A stretch of DNA of 64,000 nucleotides from Neolewinella aquimaris (GTDB taxonomy: Bacteria; Bacteroidota; Bacteroidia; Chitinophagales; Saprospiraceae). The notes under the pieces were generated by a model, which was not told the DNA's origin, did not search any database, and worked only from the letters and a program-made list of their open reading frames with translations. Positions 7,862-16,315 of this stretch are shown here, piece after piece (position 1 is the first letter of the stretch; every line of letters begins with the position of its first letter). The stretch spans positions 1 through 64,000 of the forward strand of contig NZ_JACIFF010000008.1 of the NCBI RefSeq assembly GCF_014197245.1. Reading direction: 5' to 3'. The position numbers and the translations under genes are program-made.

Positions 7862-9713
7862 CGTCGCTACTCTTTTGGGTGGTCATAAAGTCCATCAGCC
7901 GCAGTAAGGCATAAAAATTGTCTGTCACGCTGATCTCTTCGACCTGCCCGTAATCATCGTCAATCACTCCAGAGGAAGAGAAACAGAGTCGTGCAAAACG
8001 GCTTACGGCAGTACGCTGCGCTTCATACCGCTTATGGACGGGCTCATTGAAGAAATTTTCCACGAGGTGGAAAAAGCTGTCCGCTGGCTCGGGTGGTCCT
8101 TCAGCCGGTTGAGGCTCCAAATCGGCTGCGCCTCTTGCAAAGGCAAGGCTTTCGGCGCTTTGTTCGGCCAAGCTAATGTTGACCAATTCTTCTAAATCTC
8201 TCAACTTGAATATGAAAGACGAAAGGAAATCGACTGCTTCATTGCGATTAGTTCCGCCAATTTTCCGCAGCTCTTTCACGAGGCTATTTAAGCCCTCCAG
8301 TAGGTCGTTATCCATGACCCCCTCGAAGTAACTTCCACTGTGCTTAAGCAAACGGAATCCGACGCTGTTCTTCTTGCCACTATGTTGCCACTTCAGCAAC
8401 TTTGCCCGGTAGAAAAGCTGGCGGTAGCTCTCGTCGCGGGCCTCGAATAAAGGAAACTTGTAATACGTCAGGGTAATTCCGAATGAAATGGTCGTCTTCG
8501 GATAATGCGCGGTAACCGTTCTTCCGAAAATCTCCCGGAGCTGCGCAATCAGGTCGAACACGGTGTTTTTGACTGCTGCCTCGCCAGATTCATTTGCCGG
8601 CATGTAGGAGGCTACGGGTGCAAACAGTACCAGATCGTCCCCTCCGATGTATACCGGCTTGCCACCATAGGCATTGATCTGTTGGGTAGCAGCGGCGGCG
8701 AAGTCGGCCAACCGTTCGGAAAATTGGGTGATCTTTTGGGTTTCATTACCCAAGGATTTGATTGCTTCGCCGATACTATCACCGTCCGCATGCAGAATGC
8801 AGAAGTATTTATGGTATGGTTGCGCCTTTTTTCGCAGCGGATTGGGGGTACCGAACAACAGTTCGTAGAACTTTTGAATTGCCTGGTCGGTGTCCCTTCT
8901 TAGGTCAATCTTCAGTTCGCTGCTGTCTTCCGAGGTGGTTTCATTATAGTCCTGCTCGTTTAACCCCGCTACGGCGGTTTGTTGCAGCATTCGGTAAGTC
9001 TGCTCATCACGGCGAAATAATTCGACGGTGGCGATCTCGCTCGTACTGGGAAATCTTTCTATTTTTCCTACCGAGTCGGTTATCCTGGCATATGCGCTGG
9101 TATCCGAGGCCCTCAGCCCCTGCCTTGCCAGTCTGCTCCGGTAGGGATGATTGAGCAAGTGTAAAAGTGGGTTCGCCGCTGGTTCGGATGCAAAATAGCT
9201 GGGTTGCAGCTCTAGGGTATCCAAGCGGTCATTTAAATACTTGAGCAGATTCCCGCCTGCTTCTGCAGTAGAAGCCGGAACGGTGAAAAAAGCTACCCGG
9301 AGATAGCGTTCCCAAAACTTCTCTCTCTGAACTTCCACCTGGAAGGCCTGCTCGTCATTGGGATAGCCATCCGGTGTGCCGTACGCTCGACACTGCCGCT
9401 CCACCCTCCTCAAGGCGGTAGCAATTGTCTTCTCCACAAAATCCGTTGGTGTATCTACCAATGCAGCATACAGGCGATCGGGGTAAACACCAGCTCCGTA
9501 CAGTTCCGGAAACCGCTTTAGATCAGGGGGAATGGGTGCCAGTACGGTGCGGTTGGCTCCCGGATCGTGAACCAAATCAACCAATTGTTCCATCAGAAAG
9601 GAGAAGAGATAACTGGCCGTCCAGAGCTCTCGGGTCTTGCGTGCCTGCTGGATCGTATCGTAAATCGGACCGATGGAAACGGCCAGATAATATGTGGTGG
9701 GCTCACTGGTCAT
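7854..9713 (-). CDS. cas10: Cas10/Cmr2, type III-B large subunit with intact GGDD cyclase-like palm
   Basis: Cas10 makes nucleotide second messengers when the complex binds target RNA. This short form of 619 residues has HADGDSIGEAI (about 308-318, metal-binding acidic pair) and YIGGDDLVLFAP (GGDD at 357-360), both needed for the polymerase-like palm, so messenger synthesis is probably active. The start, SIGPIYDTIQQARKTRELW, is typical of Bacteroidota Cmr2. I see no HD nuclease domain at the N-terminus, so DNA cutting by Cas10 is unlikely, and immunity probably depends on signalling. Together with the CorA-like gene upstream, the product could be SAM-AMP, as shown for Bacteroides fragilis, rather than cyclic oligoadenylate; the sequence alone cannot decide. 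The start overlaps cmr1 by 11 bp. Confidence 0.93.
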   Translation of the reverse strand: MTSEPTTYYLAVSIGPIYDTIQQARKTRELWTASYLFSFLMEQLVDLVHDPGANRTVLAPIPPDLKRFPELYGAGVYPDRLYAALVDTPTDFVEKTIATALRRVERQCRAYGTPDGYPNDEQAFQVEVQREKFWERYLRVAFFTVPASTAEAGGNLLKYLNDRLDTLELQPSYFASEPAANPLLHLLNHPYRSRLARQGLRASDTSAYARITDSVGKIERFPSTSEIATVELFRRDEQTYRMLQQTAVAGLNEQDYNETTSEDSSELKIDLRRDTDQAIQKFYELLFGTPNPLRKKAQPYHKYFCILHADGDSIGEAIKSLGNETQKITQFSERLADFAAAATQQINAYGGKPVYIGGDDLVLFAPVASYMPANESGEAAVKNTVFDLIAQLREIFGRTVTAHYPKTTISFGITLTYYKFPLFEARDESYRQLFYRAKLLKWQHSGKKNSVGFRLLKHSGSYFEGVMDNDLLEGLNSLVKELRKIGGTNRNEAVDFLSSFIFKLRDLEELVNISLAEQSAESLAFARGAADLEPQPAEGPPEPADSFFHLVENFFNEPVHKRYEAQRTAVSRFARLCFSSSGVIDDDYGQVEEISVTDNFYALLRLMDFMTTQKSSDDE

Positions 9714-11040
9714 TATACTTCGGGTATTGGCTTGTGAGTTGGGAGTAGATATCGCTTAAGAGACGGACTTTCCAGCCAACCCTACGGTCGTACCGGCCTA
9801 CGTGGTCGGCTACGGACCGCTCGCGGAAAAACTTCGCCGCATAGTCCAGATACTTCGTGATAGAGAACTCGGGAGGGGTCTTCATCCGTATCGCCTTACT
9901 ACCCGCCGACACGGTAAACTCCACATTGGTCATTTTCTTCTCCACACTGGTGATTTTCTTCTCAACATTGGTCATTTTCTTCTCTTTACTAGTCATTTTC
10001 TTCTCCTTACTGGTCATTTCCTCCTCCTTACCTAATTCGGGGATAAGGTAGATCCGGTACCGATTTCCACCCGGCAACAGCACGGGTTTAATGGTCAGGG
10101 GAGATGGATAGCGGTTGAGATCCTGGTTCGGCGGATCTTTCTTTACGGTGGCTTTGTACGACATCCATGATGTAGAGGTAGCAAGTCCCATCATATCGCG
10201 GTACAGATAGGGCGTTCCGGAATTGTACTGCACCGTACCCTTTGGATCACTTCGCTTCCTTTCAACTTCCTGGAACTTTCGATCGTGGAGGAACAACTCG
10301 CGACGCATTTCGCGCTTATCCCATTGGTGTTTTTGCTCTATTGCAAACTTGAATAGCAGCGACTTAAAGTACATCAGGTCCGTAGCTCCCCGATCGGCTT
10401 TTTCGTTCAGCCCACTCCGAAGCGTCCGGTAGAACACGTCTATGTATTCGAAAAGTCCTTTAAACTCAGCCTGTAAGTCGCCACGCGGCCGATCGAGTTC
10501 AAAACTGTAGTGTTTTCTCCCATCTGGCAGGACATCGCTACCCGTTGCGTCAATAACCGTAAAACTCCCGAAGCCTTTCGTCTTGCGGGTCATGAAATTA
10601 TTGGTTGCCACGAAAGTTGGAAAATGCTTGTTGATTTGCTCCCTCAGTTCCGGAATAAGGCAGTCAATAACTACACGCACGGGCTTCTTTGTAAAGGAGA
10701 AAAATTTTACATCATCGCTGCCGGGCTCTGTCCCCGTATTTGCAAAAAAGGCAGGATAGGGCCTGAATCTTTTTCTATTGGTATCAACCTCGTTGATGTC
10801 AAACCACTGAACATCCTGTGCTACAATTCTCATGCGGTAATTGAAGGCCATTGCCTTGTTGTCCTGGCGTGCAAAGCCTACCAGCCAGTGAGGTGGGATA
10901 GCGTTTGTACCCAGTTGCTGCGCCAAGTAGCGATCGAATCTCGGTTTCACCTCCGTCGCACGTAGGAAGGCCCCCGGCTGTTGTGCGTGGAAGTGGATTA
11001 GGGGGGTGTGTTGAAAAAGCTGGAAGGATTGTCGAGGCAT
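9703..11040 (-). CDS. cmr1: type III-B RAMP protein Cmr1
   Basis: Cmr1 sits at the head of the Cmr complex and helps bind target RNA. The N-terminus HTPLIHFHAQQPGAFLRATE and the later NNFMTRKTKGFGSF are diagnostic of the Bacteroidota Cmr1 branch. The protein has 445 residues starting from the ATG at 11040, 4 bp after the CorA-like stop; the longer frame would run into that gene. About 70 residues before the C-terminus it carries an insertion made of five seven-residue units of the form MTSKEKK / MTNVEKK, described as a separate repeat. The stop overlaps the cas10 start by 11 bp. Confidence 0.87.
   Translation of the reverse strand: MPRQSFQLFQHTPLIHFHAQQPGAFLRATEVKPRFDRYLAQQLGTNAIPPHWLVGFARQDNKAMAFNYRMRIVAQDVQWFDINEVDTNRKRFRPYPAFFANTGTEPGSDDVKFFSFTKKPVRVVIDCLIPELREQINKHFPTFVATNNFMTRKTKGFGSFTVIDATGSDVLPDGRKHYSFELDRPRGDLQAEFKGLFEYIDVFYRTLRSGLNEKADRGATDLMYFKSLLFKFAIEQKHQWDKREMRRELFLHDRKFQEVERKRSDPKGTVQYNSGTPYLYRDMMGLATSTSWMSYKATVKKDPPNQDLNRYPSPLTIKPVLLPGGNRYRIYLIPELGKEEEMTSKEKKMTSKEKKMTNVEKKITSVEKKMTNVEFTVSAGSKAIRMKTPPEFSITKYLDYAAKFFRERSVADHVGRYDRRVGWKVRLLSDIYSQLTSQYPKYNDQ
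9928..10032 (-). repeat. five 21-bp tandem repeats inside cmr1
   Basis: Five consecutive 21-bp units (starting at 9928, 9949, 9970, 9991 and 10012) differ at a few positions each. In frame they encode seven-residue units with alternating Met, Lys and Glu (MTSKEKK, MTNVEKK, ITSVEKK). The seven-residue period suits a short charged helix or coiled coil. The exact period makes expansion by replication slippage likely, so copy number could vary between strains. Confidence 0.9.
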
Positions 11041-11044
11041 AGTG

Positions 11045-13063
11045 TCAACTGTTGTAGGTATCGAAGATGAGGCACGAAAACCAGGGTAATAGAAGCAATC
11101 CGACAAATACTAGCAGATAAAACCACGCCCTTCCAGAATGTATTATGAGGAAGAGGGCTTCTGATTGTGAAGTGATAGTATGATCGCCGTAACTATCGCC
11201 GGGAGTCTTGACTACTGATGGTGCATTGCTGTCCTCAATTTCGATATTGAGCTTTTTGTTAGCATATAACCTTGACGCGTTCCAAAAAAGGTCATATGTC
11301 ATAATACCGGAAATACATGCGGCTAAAAACGCAACGAGGTAGCCCCAAATACCTACTTCAGAAAAACAGACTTCAAAGAAGCTCAAACTATAAGCAGCGA
11401 ATATGACGCTTGGGGCTAGAAATAAGGCACCTAATAGTGTCAGTAGGTTCCACTTTTGCTGGTTAGCTTCATCACGCGCAGACTTAGCCTTCGCATCGTT
11501 TACTTCTTTTATCCTTTCATCGTTAGCACGAACTTTCTCAGTTCTCTCCAAGACGCGTTCTATATTTAAAAGGTGGCGATCAGTTTCTTGCTGTACGTAA
11601 TTCTGTAGCCGTTCAATTTCCTCCTGCAAAGCATGCACTTGACCTGGTACTCGTGCCTGAGTCTGTAACATATCGTACAATTCAATACCTTGTTGCTGAG
11701 GAGTGACCTCACGGAAATATATGCGATTAATAAAGCGGATGTATCTTCGATTAAGCCGACGAGCTAGATCGGCCTGCGTAAGTTCTGTCTCACTTTGTAT
11801 TTTAGCATCTAAGCCATCTAACTGCGTAATGTGAGTGATATCGTCGCTAAATCTTTGAATTGAAGCTCGTTGCAACAATACCAATTCCGTAAGTCGGTAG
11901 TATATAGTTTGAAAGTGAGTTACTAAAAAAGCATCTTTATTTTCGCGAAGCTTCGGCAGCGAGTCTGTAAGTAAAACAAAGCTATATTCGCTAACTCCGT
12001 ATAGGGTTTGCAGCCCCGTCCATCGATTGTATGTAGCCTTTTTTACTACTTCCGCTTGAAATTGCTCATTCTGCACAGTGCGCATACTATTGCCGTCGAC
12101 AAATACGTAGCGATACCACCAGTCGTTAGTAATATAGTTCTGTTGGCTCGACCCGGTAGTAAGGTGTGTTGCTAATGAATCATTCCCGTACCAACACATT
12201 ACAAACATGCGATCGTCTAGGACAGGTTTGATGTCATAGCCGTTCTCTAGCATACCAATCAGTGGTATCAGCATTTCAGGCATCCGAAATAGATAGTAAT
12301 TATTTCTATCTTTTAATTGTCCCTCAATCCCACCAGCCCAATTTTCAATCCAGGAGTGATAATTTCGACTTAGTAAAGATGGCCTCATTTGTTCAAGGTC
12401 AACAGCCTCCGCCTCTGTAAGACCCAAGTCAAGACCTATACAATAAGCTAGTTCTATGCCACCTGGAGGATAGGTGGTCGAATCTACAGCTGTAAAAGCA
12501 GATTGAAAACCAACTTCGTCGGGTGGGATTGGGTAGAAATTTGGGAACACTCTTCGACCAAACTGATTGATGGCCAGTATATCCTTGGGGTGTTTTTGGT
12601 CGGGCTCACGGTTGTTGAGGTGAAAACTCAGTATTCCAACTCCTGAATAGAACATATGCAACAAAACGCTATCAACCTCCAAAATATACGTCTTCCGCCC
12701 AGGTTTATGTGGGTTCGGTGCTGTGATTGCGTATGTTCCTGTTCCTGGAGCAATATCAAAGCTATAGTGTGCAATGAATAGATCTTCCGCTCGAGAGTCC
12801 TTTGTTACTGGTTCGGTTTGGTAGAGCACTTCAGCAACATAATCGTAGAAGTAGTGGTACTCATTGTAGTCGGTGATTCGTTGTTGACTAAATGGGCGTT
12901 GCAGCCATCTTGAATTCTCAAGGCTCGCCTTACATTGTTTTACCAACTGCGCAAAATCCTCTATGTCATATGCACTGCTACCCTCTTTTTGCCATTTGAA
13001 TGGCAACAAAAAAACATGATGGCTAATCAGTTCCCGCCGCGTAGCAGTTTTTTCCTTACCCAT
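11045..13063 (-). CDS. CorA-like membrane protein of type III CRISPR systems (probable messenger-gated effector)
   Basis: The protein has 672 residues. A large soluble N-terminal part begins near HHVFLLPFKW; a helical stretch RYIRFINRIYFREVT...GIELYDMLQ and a coiled coil (about 450-530, rich in Glu, Arg and Gln) lead into three membrane segments near 538-560, 573-594 and 646-668. This architecture and its place in a cmr operon fit the CRISPR-associated CorA family, which in Bacteroides fragilis is the membrane effector activated by SAM-AMP. I do not see the GMN motif of magnesium-transporting CorA, so metal transport is not implied. The start at 13063 follows the DEDD gene stop by one base; a longer frame would overlap it. 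The gene is visibly AT-rich compared with its neighbours. Assignment rests on topology, coil and context rather than a sequence search. Confidence 0.68.
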   Translation of the reverse strand: MGKEKTATRRELISHHVFLLPFKWQKEGSSAYDIEDFAQLVKQCKASLENSRWLQRPFSQQRITDYNEYHYFYDYVAEVLYQTEPVTKDSRAEDLFIAHYSFDIAPGTGTYAITAPNPHKPGRKTYILEVDSVLLHMFYSGVGILSFHLNNREPDQKHPKDILAINQFGRRVFPNFYPIPPDEVGFQSAFTAVDSTTYPPGGIELAYCIGLDLGLTEAEAVDLEQMRPSLLSRNYHSWIENWAGGIEGQLKDRNNYYLFRMPEMLIPLIGMLENGYDIKPVLDDRMFVMCWYGNDSLATHLTTGSSQQNYITNDWWYRYVFVDGNSMRTVQNEQFQAEVVKKATYNRWTGLQTLYGVSEYSFVLLTDSLPKLRENKDAFLVTHFQTIYYRLTELVLLQRASIQRFSDDITHITQLDGLDAKIQSETELTQADLARRLNRRYIRFINRIYFREVTPQQQGIELYDMLQTQARVPGQVHALQEEIERLQNYVQQETDRHLLNIERVLERTEKVRANDERIKEVNDAKAKSARDEANQQKWNLLTLLGALFLAPSVIFAAYSLSFFEVCFSEVGIWGYLVAFLAACISGIMTYDLFWNASRLYANKKLNIEIEDSNAPSVVKTPGDSYGDHTITSQSEALFLIIHSGRAWFYLLVFVGLLLLPWFSCLIFDTYNS

Positions 13064-13064
13064 T

Positions 13065-13661
13065 TCAACGTAGCTTTTTAAAACAAGCCCTCCCCCCCAG
13101 CGCATCCCCCAACGCATTATGCCGCACCAGCCCCCCCTCTGCTACCTTAGCCGCTCCGGGTGACCCTACCAGATCCGCCCGCCCATCCCCGGTCCCCGTT
13201 GCACCTGCGTCCCCGCCGTAGGCGAAAGCGAAGCGATCCGTGTCGATGTCATATCCCTTGACTTCGAAGAGGGTCGCCAGGTCCCGCACCATATAGTGGA
13301 CGTGCCTGGGCAGTTGTAGCGCTCCCCCGAAGAGTTCGCAGAACAGCACCCAGTCGTAGGCCGGTACGTCGGCCCACATTTCGATGGTTTCGAAGGAGGC
13401 GAGGTAGTCACGTAAAGCGGCTACGATGACAGAGGTATCTTCAACGAGGTAGGTACCGGGCCCTAACGTTTCCAATTGAGCTTCCGTGAGCTCCAGGTGG
13501 GGAACTACGTGAGATTGGTGCCATTCAGTAAGACCCCCTTTATCTACGTCGTCGAATACGGCGTAAAACCAGGGGCCTTCATTTGGGACCAGAGCAAGGG
13601 ATATCAACCGGGCGTGTTGGTGCAAGCCGGTAAATTCCGTATCGAGGAATAACTGGGACAA
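13065..13661 (-). CDS. DEDDh-family 3'-5' exonuclease, first gene of the CRISPR operon
   Basis: This 198-residue protein has the exonuclease motifs of the DEDDh family: FLDTEFTG (Asp7, Glu9), AYDWVLF (Asp103) and HNALGDA (His181, Asp186). All catalytic residues are present. It resembles the small Rv2179c-like exoribonucleases. It lies directly before the CorA-like gene (one base apart). In characterised type III-B loci with CorA the neighbour is a phosphodiesterase (NrN) or a lyase that destroys the SAM-AMP messenger, so this enzyme may fill that role; degradation of RNA is the alternative. The best start is a TTG at 13661; no in-frame ATG exists before the upstream stop. A glycine-rich stretch (149-170) separates motifs II and III. 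Confidence 0.8.
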   Translation of the reverse strand: MSQLFLDTEFTGLHQHARLISLALVPNEGPWFYAVFDDVDKGGLTEWHQSHVVPHLELTEAQLETLGPGTYLVEDTSVIVAALRDYLASFETIEMWADVPAYDWVLFCELFGGALQLPRHVHYMVRDLATLFEVKGYDIDTDRFAFAYGGDAGATGTGDGRADLVGSPGAAKVAEGGLVRHNALGDALGGRACFKKLR

Positions 13662-13861
13662 TGGGTTGTTCGTGTGTATGTAAGCAATCAGAAAATCGGT
13701 TTTTACCGATCCTCATAAGCCAATATATTGCCATTGTACGATATTGCCGAACGCTTGAGCAAATATTTGTCAAATAATTGCCCTTGTTTACGGCTACCAA
13801 TTGTTATCACACGGTTTACCTCATTTCCATATCACCGTGACGGCTACTTACTCCCCCGACT
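13662..13861 (-). promoter_or_regulatory. leader region of the CRISPR operon with a small hairpin
   Basis: This spacer lies upstream of the DEDD gene on the minus strand and downstream of ndh. It must hold the promoter for the cas operon. A perfect inverted repeat ATCGGT-TTTT-ACCGAT lies at 13695-13710, about 35 bases before the TTG start, and could act in the 5' leader. The AT-rich stretch 13760-13790 is the likeliest promoter area, but I find no clean TAnnTTTG box. Confidence 0.35.
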
Positions 13862-15184
13862 TCACCTTATCCCACCACGCTCCCCCCGCAACTCCTCCTC
13901 CAACGTCGGCTCCAGCACCAGCCGCACCGCCCGATTATAGGTAATATAATTCCCAACCCAGCTCAGAAACGTGAAGAGACGGTTGCGAAAACCGATGAGG
14001 TAGAAGATATGAACGAAGGCCCAGACGAACCACGCGGGTATGCCGTTAAAGTGCAGCCCCTTCGGCAGATCGGCAACGGCACGGTTGCGGCCGATAATGG
14101 CCAGATTACCCTTGTCAAAGTACTTGAAAGGCTTGGTTTCCTTACCGCGGACCAATGCATTAAAATTACCGGCCAGCCGCTTGCCCATTTGTATGGCGAC
14201 CTGCGCCACGCCGGGATGCCCCTGTGGCCACTCTTCATTGGATAAATACGCGACATCACCGAGAGCATAGATGTTCTCGTAGCCCTGCACACGCATATGT
14301 GCGTCAATGACGTAATGGGCGCGGCTGATGCTCTCAGACTTCAGTCCCTGGATCACCTCGCCCGTTACCCCGGCACCCCAAATGACGGTGCTGCTGGCGA
14401 TGGTCGTACCGTCCTTAAAGGTGGCCACCCGCCCGTCGTAGTCGGTCATCAGGAGGCCGAACCGGAGCTCGATGTCCATATCGTGGAGGTTGCGCCGGGC
14501 ATCTTCGCTCGATTTGTCGGAAAAGGCGGCAAGCAGCTGATCTCCCCCCTCCACCAGGATAAACCGAAGCTGTTCCATCGGCGTATCCGGATAGTCGTGG
14601 ACCAGTACGTGGCGACGCAGTTCGGAAAGGGCCCCGGCCAGCTCCACGCCCGACGGTCCGCCGCCAACGATGATAAAGGTCATCAGACGGGCGCGTTCGA
14701 CGGGGTCGTCGGTGAGGTCGGCCCGCTCTAGGGTCTGAAAAATGTGGTTACGTAGGTTGCGGGCGTCGGGCACCGTTTTCAGCGGCAGGCTGTGCGCCTC
14801 GATGTTGGTGTTCCCGAAAAAATTGGCGCGGGTACCGGTAGCTAACACGAGGTGGTCGTACTGGATGGCTCCGGCTCCGGTACTCACCTCCCGCCGGATG
14901 GGATCAATGCCGTACACCTGCAGCATCCGAAAGTGGAAATCCCGCTTGCCCCGAAAAGATTTTCGCAGGGGGCCGCAGATATCCGGGGCCTCCAGACCGG
15001 CCGTAGCCACCTGGTACAGCAGCGGCGCGAAAGTGTGGTAGTTGTGCCGGTCGAGCAACACGACCTGATAGCGGTCCGTATCGAGTTTGTGGACGAAATT
15101 CAGGCCGGCAAATCCTCCGCCGATCACGACTATCCGGGGCTTCCCGGCGGGTGCCGGTAGATTAAGTGCGTGCATACATGGCAC
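13862..15184 (-). CDS. ndh: type II NADH:quinone oxidoreductase
   Basis: The enzyme passes electrons from NADH to menaquinone at the inner face of the cytoplasmic membrane without pumping protons. The 440-residue protein has an FAD-binding VVIGGGFAGLNF near residues 19-30, a second dinucleotide site IIVGGGPSGVELAGAL for NADH, and the ATG motif LVLATGTRANFFG. The C-terminal segment (WAFVHIFYLIGFRNRLFTFL) is the amphipathic or membrane anchor seen in NDH-2 enzymes. An alternative ATG lies three codons downstream (15175). It is monocistronic or follows the GGGP synthase gene, 38 bp away on the same strand. Confidence 0.88.
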   Translation of the reverse strand: MPCMHALNLPAPAGKPRIVVIGGGFAGLNFVHKLDTDRYQVVLLDRHNYHTFAPLLYQVATAGLEAPDICGPLRKSFRGKRDFHFRMLQVYGIDPIRREVSTGAGAIQYDHLVLATGTRANFFGNTNIEAHSLPLKTVPDARNLRNHIFQTLERADLTDDPVERARLMTFIIVGGGPSGVELAGALSELRRHVLVHDYPDTPMEQLRFILVEGGDQLLAAFSDKSSEDARRNLHDMDIELRFGLLMTDYDGRVATFKDGTTIASSTVIWGAGVTGEVIQGLKSESISRAHYVIDAHMRVQGYENIYALGDVAYLSNEEWPQGHPGVAQVAIQMGKRLAGNFNALVRGKETKPFKYFDKGNLAIIGRNRAVADLPKGLHFNGIPAWFVWAFVHIFYLIGFRNRLFTFLSWVGNYITYNRAVRLVLEPTLEEELRGERGGIR

Positions 15185-15222
15185 AACAAGCGGGCGGGGC
15201 CGCAGGTGCAGTGTAATTCCAA

Positions 15223-15969
15223 TTAAGCAATGCGCACGCCGCCACGGACCACCTCAGCAAGTTGCGGAAGCCAGTCGGCATCACGCTCCAACCCATTGCC
15301 CACTACGATCATATCGGCACCGGCGTTCAGGGACTGGCGGGCACGCTCCGGCGTACGGATGCCGCCACCCACCACGAGGGGAAGCACCACTTCGGCGCGG
15401 ACGGCACGGATGGTACGGGCATCGACGGGATTGAGCGCGCCACTGCCGGCATCGAGATAGATGAGACGCAAACCCAGCTGTTCCCCGGCCAGGGCGGTGG
15501 CGGCGGCAATAGCTGGCTTATCGGCGGGAATGGGCGTCGTGCCGCTCATGTAAGACACGGAGGTCGGCTTACCCCCGTCGATCAGGATATAACCGGTGGG
15601 GATGGTCGTCAGCCCCATCTGCTTGATCCGCCCCGCCACGGTGACGTGGTGACCGATCAGCAACTCGGGATTGCGGCCGGAAATAAGGGAAAGTAGCAGG
15701 AGGGCGTCCGCATGCTCGTCCAGTTGGTATACCGAACCGGGGAAGAGCAATACGGGTACTTCCGTGATTGCCTTCAGTAGGCGCAGGTAGTAGGAGGATT
15801 CGACTTCATTGACCAGGCTCCCTCCCCAGAGAAAATAGTCGATCATTCCCTCGTTGGCGTAGCGACCGAGCGCTTCGAGGTTTTCCCGCGAGGCCTTGTC
15901 GGGGTCGACGAGAACGGCCAGGAGTTTGCGGCCCTGGCTGCGGGCCCGGGATAGTGCGGGAAGGATCAT
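15223..15969 (-). CDS. geranylgeranylglyceryl-phosphate synthase family enzyme (PcrB/GGGPS)
   Basis: This TIM-barrel family joins a polyprenyl diphosphate to glycerol-1-phosphate, the first step to ether lipids in archaea; homologues occur in Bacteroidota and Firmicutes. The protein of 248 residues shows LLAVLVDPDK (substrate-binding start), FLWGGSLV, HHVTVAGRIK, LIYLDAGSG, PLVVGGGIRTPERA and ADMIVVGNGLE, the phosphate-binding loops of the family. The preferred prenyl chain cannot be read from the sequence here. A TACCTTTA promoter box lies 4 bases before the ATG, so the mRNA is probably leaderless. Confidence 0.88.
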   Translation of the reverse strand: MILPALSRARSQGRKLLAVLVDPDKASRENLEALGRYANEGMIDYFLWGGSLVNEVESSYYLRLLKAITEVPVLLFPGSVYQLDEHADALLLLSLISGRNPELLIGHHVTVAGRIKQMGLTTIPTGYILIDGGKPTSVSYMSGTTPIPADKPAIAAATALAGEQLGLRLIYLDAGSGALNPVDARTIRAVRAEVVLPLVVGGGIRTPERARQSLNAGADMIVVGNGLERDADWLPQLAEVVRGGVRIA

Positions 15970-15973
15970 GGGC

Positions 15974-15981
15974 TAAAGGTA
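15974..15981 (-). promoter_or_regulatory. TACCTTTA -7 promoter box of the GGGPS gene
   Basis: This matches the Bacteroidota -7 consensus TAnnTTTG at seven of eight positions counting the free ones. Only four bases (GCCC) separate it from the ATG at 15969, so the transcript would start at or within a base or two of the start codon. Confidence 0.55.
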
Positions 15982-16076
15982 GGGGTACCCGCAAAATAAG
16001 TCTATCCGCGTGGGGCCCCGGTCACCAAAAACAAAAATAGCCTTCCCGCGGAACGGAAAAGCTATTTTCTTGGTAG

Positions 16077-16161
16077 TGCCCAGAACAGGAGTCGAACCTG
16101 CACGTCCGCAATGGACACCAGCCCCTCAAGCTGGCGTGTCTACCAATTTCACCACCTGGGC
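16077..16161 (-). tRNA. tRNA-Leu(GAG)
   Basis: On the minus strand the 85-nt sequence starts GCCCAGG and ends TCTGGGC plus discriminator A, giving a full acceptor stem with one G-T pair. The anticodon arm is CCAGC-TTGAGGG-GCTGG, so the anticodon is GAG. A long variable arm precedes the T arm GCAGGTTCGACTCCTG, as expected for a class II leucine tRNA. CCA is not encoded. Confidence 0.95.
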
Positions 16162-16315
16162 AAGGGGTGTCGCTAGAAGCGGACGCAAAAGTAAGTCGCA
16201 CCCGTGGAATCTGCAATTTTAAATCGTCAATTTTAAATTGAAGGCCCTGCTCCTGCGTCCCCGCTCAAAACTTTTTGTTCGCTGACAAATTAATGTAGGT
16301 ACAACAATTCTCCCC

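Noticed and set aside
9560-9570. His-Asp pair (residues 49-50) as an HD nuclease site of Cas10
   Set aside because: The surrounding residues do not fit the HD domain, and the rest of the motif set is absent.
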